From Chloroflexota bacterium (lineage in GTDB: Bacteria > Chloroflexota > Dehalococcoidia > Lucifugimonadales > JADFKI01), in the NCBI GenBank assembly GCA_009840355.1, contig VXNZ01000023.1:122222-186221 (forward strand): a DNA stretch of 64,000 nucleotides, read 5' to 3'. Below are positions 27,593 to 35,559 of this stretch, in pieces; within the stretch, counting starts at the first letter, position 1, and the number at the start of each line of letters is the position of its first letter. A model generated the notes under the pieces. The model did no database searches. It was not told the DNA's origin and saw only the letters and a list, made by a program, of their open reading frames with translations. The position numbers and the translations under genes were made by a program.

Positions 27593-28426
27593 ATGACCAT
27601 CGAAGACATCATCCTCGACAACGACCGCAGGGGCATCTCCCACCTGCGCCCTTATGTGCCGGCGGACTTCTGCGACCGCGCCGCGCAGTTTGTGCTGGAT
27701 AACCCCGGCACTGCTTTCATCGTAACCGGCTTCTACATCCTCGACGCCGGGCTAATCGAGACCGACGGGCCGCCCGGCGCAATCGCCATCGGCAACGCGC
27801 TCGAGCAGCTCGGCTACAATGTCGCCTATGTTACCGACTCATACGGCACGGCGGTGATGGAAGGCACGAAGAGCAACGCGGCGAGTGTCATCGACTTCCC
27901 CATCGCGGGCGACGCGGAGAGCGAGGCGTTCGCGCAGCAACTCATATCCGAGCACGACCCGTCCGTCATCATCGCCATAGAACGCTGCGGCTTCACGCAC
28001 GACCGCAAGTATCGCAACATGCGCGGGCGCGACATCTCGCAGTACACCGCGCGCGCTGACTACTTGTTCCGCCATCACGAGCGCACGGTGGGCATCGGCG
28101 ACGGCGGCAACGAGATAGGCATGGGCAATGTCGCCAATGAGGTAACGACCGTCGAATCGCTGGTGAAAGAGCCGTGCGTAACGGAGGTGTCCGAGCTAGT
28201 GCTGGCGAGCGTGTCCAACTGGGGCGGCTACGGCTTGGCGGCGTCGCTTTCCAAGCTAAGCGGCAAGAACCTGCTGCCGACAGTCGAAGAAGACATGGCG
28301 ACAATCCGCCGGACCGCCGACATCGGTGCGGTGGACGGAATGAGCGGCATACAAGAGTATAAGGCGGACGGCTTCACGCTAGAAGAAAACGCCGAGACCC
28401 TGCGCGCGCTACACGCTCTGCTCTGA
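27593..28426 (+). CDS. DUF4392 protein (D-glutamate cyclase C-terminal half-like)
   Basis: This 277-residue protein has the DUF4392 pattern: NPGTAFIVTGFYI, ETDGPPGAIAIGNAL, AIERCGFTHDRKYRNMRG and VGIGDGGNEIGMGNV. It corresponds to the C-terminal, catalytic half of DGLUCY-type D-glutamate cyclase. The start lies 6 bases after the preceding stop, so it is probably co-transcribed with the two upstream genes. Its 3' end overlaps the convergent vapC-like gene by 18 bases. Confidence 0.87.
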   Translation: MTIEDIILDNDRRGISHLRPYVPADFCDRAAQFVLDNPGTAFIVTGFYILDAGLIETDGPPGAIAIGNALEQLGYNVAYVTDSYGTAVMEGTKSNAASVIDFPIAGDAESEAFAQQLISEHDPSVIIAIERCGFTHDRKYRNMRGRDISQYTARADYLFRHHERTVGIGDGGNEIGMGNVANEVTTVESLVKEPCVTEVSELVLASVSNWGGYGLAASLSKLSGKNLLPTVEEDMATIRRTADIGAVDGMSGIQEYKADGFTLEENAETLRALHALL

Positions 28427-28816
28427 CGCAGAAGGATGGACTTGCAATTCCGTATGACGCGCCAGCGTTTCAAAGTCTGCGTCGCTGTGCAGAATCGGCA
28501 AGCCTGCGCGTATAGCTACGGCGCCAATGAGACAGTCAATCAACTTACGGACGGTCTCGCCTTGCCTTCGGCAGCGACGATACAGGACGGCGGCGGCATC
28601 ATAATCCGTAGACTGTGTTGGTATAGTTTTCGCGCGCGCCAACAGCCGCCGTAGGCTCGTCAGGTGTGACTCGTCTCGCGCACCTGCCAACACCTCCATC
28701 CTTACAGCGTCGCATATTGCGATTTCGTTTGCCAGCAGTTCATCGACAAGATCGCATACAGGGGAACCCGCATCCCTAAGAAACTCCACCCAGGCTGAAG
28801 TGTCGATGAAAATCAT
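28409..28816 (-). CDS. VapC-type PIN-domain toxin
   Basis: This 135-residue PIN ribonuclease starts MIFIDTSAWVEFL, with acidic residues Asp5, Glu41 (AVRMEVLAG), Asp94 (KLIDCLIGAVAI) and Asp112 (LHSDADFETLA). VapC toxins cleave tRNA or rRNA when free of antitoxin. The frame is open further upstream, but the ATG at 28816 overlaps the end of the antitoxin gene by 4 bases and gives the family length. Confidence 0.88.
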   Translation of the reverse strand: MIFIDTSAWVEFLRDAGSPVCDLVDELLANEIAICDAVRMEVLAGARDESHLTSLRRLLARAKTIPTQSTDYDAAAVLYRRCRRQGETVRKLIDCLIGAVAIRAGLPILHSDADFETLARHTELQVHPSASEQSV

Positions 28817-29016
28817 AGCGAACGACTGGAGCGCATGGCGTCGAGGTCGCCGTCCCAACCACTTCCTCGAAGTGAGCGAGCATCCTGTACCGATAGGGTT
28901 TCGGCTGCAAGCGTTCGCAGCGCGAAGTTTATCGCCTCGCGTTTGGTGGCGAGGTGATAACGCCGCATTACTTCGGCGCACGCCTGATCGTCAATGTCCA
29001 CATTTGTGCGAGTCAT
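28813..29016 (-). CDS. VapB-type antitoxin
   Basis: This 67-residue ribbon-helix-helix protein starts MTRTNVDIDDQACAEVMRRY and has TKREAINFALRTLAAE, matching DUF2191-type VapB antitoxins. It should bind its own promoter and the toxin. It precedes the toxin gene with a 4-base overlap. A GTG-like extension up to 29031 is less likely than the ATG at 29016. Confidence 0.86.
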   Translation of the reverse strand: MTRTNVDIDDQACAEVMRRYHLATKREAINFALRTLAAETLSVQDARSLRGSGWDGDLDAMRSSRSL

Positions 29017-29054
29017 ACACCTAACATACACTAAGTAGCCAAGAGGGGCAATTT

Positions 29055-29092
29055 CTATACATCCACTCTGTCCTGTACATCGATGTCAGTTC
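29055..29092. repeat. Intergenic repeat copy
   Basis: CCACTCTGTCCTGTACATCGATGTCAG contains the ACATCGATGT palindrome and the TGTCC core of the family. It lies directly after the stop of the PQQ-propeller gene. Confidence 0.5.
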
Positions 29093-30484
29093 TTACTCTA
29101 GCGCGTACAGCGTTCCGTCTTCGGACGTGAAATACAGCATATCGTTCGCGGCTACGGGCGTTGAGCCAATGGGCGCGCCGGTTTTGTAGCGCCATAGTTC
29201 TTCGCCGGTGTCGGCGCTTATGGCGTACAGCGTGCCGAACCGGTCGCCGATGAACAGCCCTTCGCCTACCAGCGTCATCGCGGACAGGAAGTAGCCGTCC
29301 GCCTCGAATGTCCACAGCACATCGCCTGTCTCCCTGTCAAGCGCATACACCTCCCCCTCCGCCGCCGCGACATACAGCCTATCCTCCGTAACGATTGGCG
29401 AAGCTACCATGCTGCCCGGCACGAACGCCGCCCACGCCAAGCCTTTCAGCGGCGGCAGTTCGCGCAGCGCACCCCACGCCCAGAGCTGCGTCCGGAACCA
29501 GCGCACATTCTTCTCGAACGGCACCTCGCGCTTGTGCCAATCTATCGCCGTAACAAGCCCTATCTGGTCTGCCGTGTACACCCAATCGCCGCTCAGCGCA
29601 GGCGAGCCGCGCGCGAACTTGGTGTGGTAGTCTAGCCGCTTTCTGCCAGTGTGCTTGTCCACGATGTGCAGGTAGCTATCTTGCGACAGCACCGCAACGA
29701 TGTCGTCGTTTATCGCCGGGTCGGACGCGATGTGCCCGTTCGTCTGGTATTCCCAGCGCACCTGCCCGGTCTGCGCGTCCAGCGTGTACAGTTTGCCGTC
29801 GCCGCTGCCGATGTACAAGATGCCCTCCAGCACCACCGGCGAGGTGGCGAATATGCCGCCCGTGGGGAACTCCCACTGCCGCGCGCCGGTGTCCTTGTGC
29901 AGCGACAGTACGCGGCCGTCGCGCAGCCCGATGAACACACTGTCGCCCGCCACCGCCGGCGACGAATCGACAGGTCCGGTTACGGGATGCTCCCATAGCA
30001 GCGCGCCCGTGTCGGCGTCCAGCGCGATCACGCGGCCGTCGCCGGAGCCGAGATACAGCCGACCGTCCACGACCGCCGGGGACGAGAACATCGGCATGTC
30101 GGTGTCGAACCGCCACTTCAGCGCGCCTTGCGGCGTTGTGGAGACATCTGCGGCGGCAGAGTGAAGCGGGTCTCGCAGGAACATCGGCCAGTCGTCCGCG
30201 CCGGCGATCGCGCTGATGCCGGATGACGGCGGAGGCAGAGGACGCTCGAATGCGCCGTAGTAGTTCGCAATGCCGGCGCACAGGGCAACGAACAGCGCGG
30301 CGGCAACACTCCAACGCGCCCATCGCAGCATCCGACGGCGGCGCATCCATTGCAGAACGGACGCCTCCGCCTCATCGCGGCTGACGGCGCTGCTGCCCGA
30401 CAGGCGACGCCAACACCTATCGCAAAACTCGCTATCCGGCGAGTTCAAGTGCCTGCAAGTAGGGCAAAGAATAACCGCCTGCAA
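29093..30484 (-). CDS. PQQ-like beta-propeller protein with N-terminal zinc ribbon and membrane anchor
   Basis: This 463-residue protein begins with a four-Cys zinc ribbon (CPTCRHLNSPDSEFCDRC, residues 7-24). It has one transmembrane helix (about 58-76) and then about seven PQQ/BamB-type blades of the form SSPAVVDGRLYLGSGDGRVIALDADTG. The propeller should lie outside the membrane, probably as a binding scaffold; no PQQ-dehydrogenase active site is visible. The start at 30484 is a TTG with AGG upstream; no better ATG precedes the ribbon. Confidence 0.85.
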   Translation of the reverse strand: MQAVILCPTCRHLNSPDSEFCDRCWRRLSGSSAVSRDEAEASVLQWMRRRRMLRWARWSVAAALFVALCAGIANYYGAFERPLPPPSSGISAIAGADDWPMFLRDPLHSAAADVSTTPQGALKWRFDTDMPMFSSPAVVDGRLYLGSGDGRVIALDADTGALLWEHPVTGPVDSSPAVAGDSVFIGLRDGRVLSLHKDTGARQWEFPTGGIFATSPVVLEGILYIGSGDGKLYTLDAQTGQVRWEYQTNGHIASDPAINDDIVAVLSQDSYLHIVDKHTGRKRLDYHTKFARGSPALSGDWVYTADQIGLVTAIDWHKREVPFEKNVRWFRTQLWAWGALRELPPLKGLAWAAFVPGSMVASPIVTEDRLYVAAAEGEVYALDRETGDVLWTFEADGYFLSAMTLVGEGLFIGDRFGTLYAISADTGEELWRYKTGAPIGSTPVAANDMLYFTSEDGTLYALE

Positions 30485-30529
30485 GGAAGACCTGCTTTCG
30501 AGTTGGAGAATGCGCTAATTCAATCGTCC

Positions 30530-30549
30530 CTTCCCCTTGATTGGGGAAG
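30530..30549. terminator. Hairpin downstream of the RelE-like toxin gene
   Basis: CTTCCCC pairs with GGGGAAG around TTGATT. It lies about 63 bases past the toxin stop and before the PQQ-propeller gene. It has no T tail, so terminator function is tentative. Confidence 0.35.
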
Positions 30550-30611
30550 ACTAGTATGGGAGTGAGTCAGGATATTACGGCCCATTTCGATGAATAAGTG
30601 ATAAGTAAGGC

Positions 30612-30968
30612 TTAAGCGTAGTGGTCGGATATTTCGATTACGTTCACCGTATTGACAAGCGTATCCACTTCGTTACGACAGCAGTCTATCGGATTGTTGT
30701 CCTGGAAGCCGTCCCTGCGGCACTCTTCGTAGACATTGAAAATCAGCCGCCACTGGTTCACAAGCACGGCGGAGCGCAATCCACTGAAGTCATGCCGCAA
30801 TCGCTCCGAGCGAGCGGCAGCATAGGGATCGGTGGATAGCATATCCAGCACCAGCCTGAACCGTCGTTGCAAACGCGGGTGTCTGCGCCGCCAAAATCGC
30901 GGGTTGTCGATGTCAGCTTGCAGTGAATCGATTATCCTGATGGCGTAGGATTGGCGTGTGCTGTTCAA
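30612..30968 (-). CDS. RelE/ParE-like toxin
   Basis: The product is 118 residues when started at the TTG at 30968, whose TTGA overlaps the TGA stop of the Panacea gene. It contains RLQRRFRLVLDML, RLRHDFSGLRSAVLVNQWRLIFNVYEE and VNVIEISDHYA, the beta-strand and basic-residue pattern of RelE/ParE ribosome-dependent mRNA interferases or gyrase poisons. The frame runs open further upstream, but that part overlaps the antitoxin. Translation coupled to the Panacea gene suggests a toxin-antitoxin pair. The TTG start is inferred. Confidence 0.7.
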   Translation of the reverse strand: MNSTRQSYAIRIIDSLQADIDNPRFWRRRHPRLQRRFRLVLDMLSTDPYAAARSERLRHDFSGLRSAVLVNQWRLIFNVYEECRRDGFQDNNPIDCCRNEVDTLVNTVNVIEISDHYA

Positions 30969-31585
30969 ATTGCCGGAACCGCCTGAAACCGTGCGCCAAA
31001 CGCCAATGCCATGGCGAAGCTGTCCAGCAGTCCTCTGTCTATTTCTATTATTGCAGTTGCCTCTTCTTCGTCCACGACGGCGGTCAAATCCAAGTGCAGT
31101 GGCAGTTCGTCTAATTGCTCTGTCTCGTGCCAACCGATGGGCGTGATGTTCATCGCGCGGCTGTAATCCACCAGCGTCTGCGTGGAATTGCGAGAGAATC
31201 TATCGACAATCGCATCCATTGTCTCCACAATCTCACAGTTGTAGGGGGCACCTCCGAGTGCGTCGTAGATGGACTGTCCCCACTTCACACCCGTCTCAGT
31301 CAGCGAGAATACCCGCCCCTCTCGGTGCATGAGATCGGCCTGCTCGAAGTCCGCTTCGGCTTCGTACAAGTCTTTCGTGAAGGGTCCCCACCTATATGTG
31401 AAGAAGATATAGTTCAACGCCTTGATTCTCTGTTTGAATAGTTCGTGGCAAAACAGGAATGTGAGCTTCTGCATTTTCAAACGGTCGCCAAGCACACCGT
31501 CATTGCGAGACCCTACGCGATACAAAAATCCAAGGAGCACAGCCTTGTCCGTCAAGGCTTCCTCTACAATCCTATACTGCCGCAT
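30965..31585 (-). CDS. Panacea-domain (DUF4065-like) antitoxin
   Basis: This 206-residue protein has the Panacea/SocA-type pattern: VGSRNDGVLGDRLKMQKLTFLFCHELF, YIFFTYRWGPFTKDLYEAEADF and SLTETGVKWGQSIYD. Panacea domains act as chaperone-like antitoxins for many unrelated toxins. The C-terminal 100 residues probably contact the toxin. GGGAG precedes the ATG at 31585. It is followed without a gap by a RelE-like gene, a reported type of PanAT pairing. Confidence 0.78.
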   Translation of the reverse strand: MRQYRIVEEALTDKAVLLGFLYRVGSRNDGVLGDRLKMQKLTFLFCHELFKQRIKALNYIFFTYRWGPFTKDLYEAEADFEQADLMHREGRVFSLTETGVKWGQSIYDALGGAPYNCEIVETMDAIVDRFSRNSTQTLVDYSRAMNITPIGWHETEQLDELPLHLDLTAVVDEEEATAIIEIDRGLLDSFAMALAFGARFQAVPAI

Positions 31586-31817
31586 CGGTGAACTCCCTTA
31601 CCGCATATCGCCTGAATGTAAGTGACACCGCAGGCTCTGACGTAACTTTCCGTCTCACAACCTGCCGTCTCGCAACTGCTGCGCACCGCCATTGTAGAGC
31701 ATACGTCAGCACTTGAGAATGTCAAAGCCCATTCGCCCGCTGATTGACGGCGCAGGCCTGAAAATTTGTGGTCATTATTTGGGTTCGCCTGCCATTCTTG
31801 TGAATCGCAATCCCTCA

Positions 31818-31858
31818 AGCCTGCCGGTGTCAAGTGTAGAATTTGACACCGGCAGGCT
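31818..31858. repeat. Perfect 16-bp inverted repeat
   Basis: AGCCTGCCGGTGTCAA (31818-31833) and its exact complement (31843-31858) enclose a 9-base loop in the divergent spacer between the Panacea gene and the glycosylase gene. It may be an operator for the toxin-antitoxin pair, or a transcript hairpin. No T tail is present on either side. Confidence 0.75.
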
Positions 31859-31913
31859 CATACATACAGAAACACCTATACACCCGCTCCCCGTTGCCAT
31901 TACCATATAATGC

Positions 31914-33212
31914 ATGTCTAAACACACATACACATCGCCGCTACCACTATCCGCTGCGCGCGCCGTTGTGCTGCATGCGCAGCAGCTTGATGCGCCGTTG
32001 GCGGATGGCGCGCCGGATGCCGATGCGATTTACGATACGGTCGAGCGCGTGGGATGGGTGCAGCTCGATACGCTGCAGATGGTGCGCCGCAGCCAGTATG
32101 TCGCGCTGTGGAGCAGGCTCGGCGCGTACGATACCGCAGAATTCGACAGGCTGATTTTCGGCGAGGGCACGATAAACTCCGACACGGACGGCGGCGACAA
32201 CGGCAATGAGCGCCGCTTGTTCGAGTATTGGATGCACGCGGCCTGCGTGATTCCACTGACGCTGTACCGCTTCGCCATCCCTACGATGCGCCGGCACGCC
32301 AATCCGCTAGGCAAGCGGCGGCGCGAGTGGCTGGAAGACCCGGCTAATATCGAGACGCTGGACGCCGTGATGCAGCATGTGCGAGAGCATGGGCTGGCGC
32401 GGTCCGCCGATTTCGAGCGCACGGACGGCAGACGCGGCACATGGTGGGATTGGAAGCCCGCGAAAGTCGCGCTGGAGCATCTGTACAACACCGGCGAACT
32501 CACCATCGCCAATCGTGTCAACTTCCAGCGCATCTACGGCATCACGGAAACCGTATTGCCGTGCTGGGTGGACACCACGCCGCCAAGCGAGGAAGAGGCG
32601 TACCTGACGCTGCTTGACAAGTCCGCGCGGGCGCTCGGCGTCTGCTCGCCGATGCAGATTCCGGACTACTTTCACATGAAGCGCACGCCCGCCAAGCCGC
32701 TTGTGCAGCGCATGTTAGACGAGGGCACGCTGGTCGGCGTGGATGTGCATATGCCCGATGGCACGGTCGCCGCACAGGTCGTACATCGCGCGAATCTGTC
32801 TCTGCTAGAGCGCGCCGCAGACGGCGAAATGTCACCGCAGCGCACGACATTCCTGTCGCCGTTCGACAGTCTATTCTGGGCGAAGGGACGCGATGTGCAA
32901 TTCTGGGGATTCCGCCAAATCCTCGAGGCGTACAAGCCTGCACCAATCCGCGAGTGGGGCTATTTCTGCCTGCCGATACTGCGCAACGGCGAGCTTATCG
33001 GCCGCTTCGACCCGAAGCTAGAGCGCAAGGACGCTACGCTGCGCCTCAAGCACATCTACCTCGAGCCGGGCATCAAGCCCGACGACGCCATAGTAGCCGA
33101 CATCGCCGTCGCAATGCGCAGCTTCCTATCATTCCACGCCGCCACAGACCTAGTCATCGAACAAAGCACACCGCGCGGATTGCGGCGCAAGGTGCTGGCG
33201 GCGATGCGGTAG
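31914..33212 (+). CDS. YcaQ-family winged-helix DNA glycosylase (crosslink repair)
   Basis: This 432-residue protein belongs to the YcaQ/AlkX HTH_42 family, which unhooks interstrand DNA crosslinks and bulky N7-guanine adducts. The catalytic QxD motif is visible as Gln50-Leu51-Asp52 in GWVQLDTLQMVRRSQ. Other family blocks are LFEYWMHAACVIP, GTWWDWKPAKVALEHLYNTG, LSPFDSLFWAKGRDVQFWGF and GRFDPKLERKDATLRL. It is monocistronic and is followed by the tRNA gene. A TATAAT three bases before the ATG is too close to act as its promoter. Confidence 0.9.
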   Translation: MSKHTYTSPLPLSAARAVVLHAQQLDAPLADGAPDADAIYDTVERVGWVQLDTLQMVRRSQYVALWSRLGAYDTAEFDRLIFGEGTINSDTDGGDNGNERRLFEYWMHAACVIPLTLYRFAIPTMRRHANPLGKRRREWLEDPANIETLDAVMQHVREHGLARSADFERTDGRRGTWWDWKPAKVALEHLYNTGELTIANRVNFQRIYGITETVLPCWVDTTPPSEEEAYLTLLDKSARALGVCSPMQIPDYFHMKRTPAKPLVQRMLDEGTLVGVDVHMPDGTVAAQVVHRANLSLLERAADGEMSPQRTTFLSPFDSLFWAKGRDVQFWGFRQILEAYKPAPIREWGYFCLPILRNGELIGRFDPKLERKDATLRLKHIYLEPGIKPDDAIVADIAVAMRSFLSFHAATDLVIEQSTPRGLRRKVLAAMR

Positions 33213-33235
33213 GCGCGTGTTTCGGCGGACGGGAC

Positions 33236-33265
33236 AGCCTGCGCCATCATAGCCTGCGCCATCAT
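33236..33265. repeat. 15-bp tandem duplication
   Basis: AGCCTGCGCCATCAT occurs twice in a row, followed by ATGATG, in the 387-base spacer between the glycosylase and the tRNA. Apart from the tRNA promoter nothing else was recognised in this spacer. Confidence 0.7.
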
Positions 33266-33534
33266 AATGATGTATAGCAATGATGCATAGCGGACGAACC
33301 ATTTCAAGAAGCGTATCCAAGCGACGCAAGGAGATTCTATCCGACCATCGAGCAGCGCTTACGGGCACGCGAATTCAAGCGACGGCTGCTACCGTCAATA
33401 CTGGGACGCGATGTACTAAACGGCTGGCGCATCATCTACGACCAACCCGCCAATCGCCTCGAATGCGCATACACACCATGCCATGCATGCGCACCACATA
33501 GAGCCACCGTCGTGGGAGTGCACATTCGCCCTGT

Positions 33535-33542
33535 GCTATAAT
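33535..33542 (+). promoter_or_regulatory. Extended -10 promoter of tRNA-Leu
   Basis: The perfect extended -10 element TGCTATAAT ends 57 bases before the mature tRNA. The -35 region is weak, as usual for extended -10 promoters. Confidence 0.5.
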
Positions 33543-33599
33543 CTACATACATCGGGCTACATACATCAGGCGCGCAGCCGCCTGTACCCTCTCCTCCGT

Positions 33600-33684
33600 G
33601 GGGAAGTGTCGGAATTGGCAGACGAGCATGACTTAGGATCATGTGCCGCAAGGCGTGGGAGTTCGAGTCTCCCCTTCCCCACCA
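33600..33684 (+). tRNA. tRNA-Leu (anticodon UAG)
   Basis: The 85-nt gene has acceptor arms GGGGAAG and CTTCCCC, discriminator A and an encoded CCA (33682-33684). The anticodon stem CATGA/TCATG has loop CTTAGGA (anticodon TAG), and the T-arm motif GTTCGAGTC is present. The long variable arm TGCCGCAAGGCG is typical of class II tRNA-Leu. A serine recombinase gene converges on it and reads antisense through its 3' half, so this is the probable integration site of the adjacent element. Confidence 0.95.
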
Positions 33685-35261
33685 GAACGTACTGAACTGC
33701 GAACTCCGCCATTTAGGGCCAACTCGGCGGAGTCCGCTCCCACCATAGGACTATCATCAGGGGTGGGTATGGTGTAGACGATTGCTGCCCTGCCGGGTCT
33801 GACCGCGACCTCCTTGACGAAGGAGTGGACGAAGGCTTTGGTCTCGGTCAGCTCGCTGGTCTTGAGGAACTCGCTCATCTCCTCTGCGAAGGTGGCGATG
33901 ACATCGGCGCTGTCGAGCATCACCCGACGCTCGGCAAGCAGCGCCCTCGCCTTCTCAGCGGCGCTCTCCAGCTTCTCCCTGCGCTCCCGGTGTTCCTTGA
34001 TGCGGTCAGAGGCGTCAGCAATCTCTATGTCCGTCGTCTCTATAACGTGCCAGATGCGACCCAGCCTCCGCTTCACGTCCTCAAGCTCCTCCTCGATGCC
34101 CTCCAGCCTCTCACGCTGCTCTCGCGCCACCCCATCCATCTCCTCGTCAAGCAGTTTCACCAGCCCACGGATGTTGGATTCGGTGAGGATGTTGGCGCGA
34201 AGCTCGTCAATGATGACCTTCTCGATCTTCCTTGCGTTGAGCCTGGGCGTCTCACAGACGGCCTTGCCGCGCTTGAGCAAGGATTGGCAGACATAGTAGG
34301 TGTACTTGCCGCTCTTGGCCTCAGATGCGGTCATCGCCTTACCGCAGGTCTCGCACTTGAGAATACCGCTGAGCAGGTAGGGGCTGGATGCACGGCGGGG
34401 GTTCACCTTCCTAGGTGCGCGGGAACCGAGCATCTTCTTTATCCTGTGGAACTCCCGCTTGGATATGATGGCGGGGTGAGCGTCTTCTACCCGCACGGGC
34501 GGCGCGCCGTCCTTGGCGTTGATTCCCCAGACCACAGCTCCGGCGTACGCTTCGTTTTGGAGCATGGAATAGATTGTGGTCTTGACCCACTTCTTGCCGT
34601 TGACCGTGGGTATGCCCTCGGCATTGAGGGTTCTGGCGATGTCCAGGGTGCTCTTTCCCTGTAGCGCCATGTCGAAGATGCGTCGCGCCATGGCGTCATA
34701 GGGCGGATTCAATTCCAGCTTGGGGCGCTTCTTGACCCCATCCTGGACGTGGACTCTCTTGTATCCGTAGGGGGCATAGGTCGTCATCCAGAATCCCCTG
34801 GATGACGCCTCCCGCAACCCTCTTGTAACCTCCTGCGCGAGATTCTCGCTGTAGAATTCATCGACAGACTCGATGATGGCCTCAAGGAGCTTTCCGGTGG
34901 GGGTGTCGTCCGCCTGCTCGGTGATGGATACGACGCGGACGCCTCTGCGCCTCAGCATGGACTTGAAGGCGACGGCGTGCTCCCTCTTGCGGGTGAAGCG
35001 GGAGAATTTCCAGACGAGAATCTCTTTGAACGGTGCCTCTGGCTTGCCGGCCTCGTCCAGCATCTTTCGAAACTAAGGCCTGTCCGCTATGCGTCCGCTC
35101 TCGGCCTCGTCCACGTACTCGCGTGCGACCAGGTAGCCGTTCTTCTCGGCGTACTCCCTGAGCGCTCGAAGCTGCGCGGACACCGACAGGTCAACGTCCT
35201 GCCTGTCGCTGGACACCCTTGCATACAGGGCCACTGGGGTGAGGTCGGTCATATCGTTCAT
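33639..35261 (-). pseudogene. Large serine recombinase/integrase interrupted by one in-frame TAG
   Basis: Read through the TAG at 35075-35073, the 540-codon frame is a complete large serine recombinase. It has a resolvase domain (VALYARVSSDRQ with nucleophile Ser17), DNA-binding recombinase domain (YAPYGYKRV, GIPTVNGKKW), Cys4 zinc ribbon (CETCGKAM, YYVCQSLLKRGKAVCE), coiled coil and C-terminal tail. The stop falls at residue 63, ADRP-stop-FRKML, where homologues usually have Gln or Ala, so it is a nonsense mutation (CAG to TAG is simplest), suppression or a sequence error. A GAGGAG site precedes the ATG. The last residues, GETRTPTPCGT, are antisense tRNA-Leu. Confidence 0.88.
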
Positions 35262-35278
35262 ACGAATCTCCTCTCTGT

Positions 35279-35491
35279 TCACTCCTGTTCCTGTCCCTTC
35301 TGCCGGGACCTGAGCCTTTCCATTCTTTCCCGTATTCGCCACTCGCGTTCCTCCATGTAGAGGCGGATGGCCTCGCGGAGAAGCTCGCTTACGGTGCGGT
35401 CTTCCTCCTTGACCACCTCCCTCAGCTCCTGCGCCATTTCCGGTGAGAGCGAGAAGGTGATGGTGGCGGTGTTCCTGCGCTTGGTGGGCAT
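35279..35491 (-). CDS. Ribbon-helix-helix regulator
   Basis: This 70-residue protein starts with MPTKRRNTATITFSLSPEM and has AQELREVVKEEDRTVSELLREAIRLYMEE. This is the beta-strand plus two-helix fold of CopG/Arc-type repressors. It lies 17 bases upstream of the recombinase and probably regulates the integration gene. The C-terminus is a short charged helix. Confidence 0.82.
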   Translation of the reverse strand: MPTKRRNTATITFSLSPEMAQELREVVKEEDRTVSELLREAIRLYMEEREWRIRERMERLRSRQKGQEQE

Positions 35492-35559
35492 GATCTCTCT
35501 TTTTGCCTGTTGTAGTAGTACGCTGTCTTACTCTTGATATTACCACACCATGCCCTCGA

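Noticed and set aside
31906..31911. TATAAT as promoter of the glycosylase gene
   Set aside because: It lies three bases before the ATG, so transcription would start inside the gene.
33639..33684. GETRTPTPCGT tail as a functional recombinase domain
   Set aside because: It is the complement of the tRNA-Leu 3' half and recurs wherever frames cross such tRNAs.
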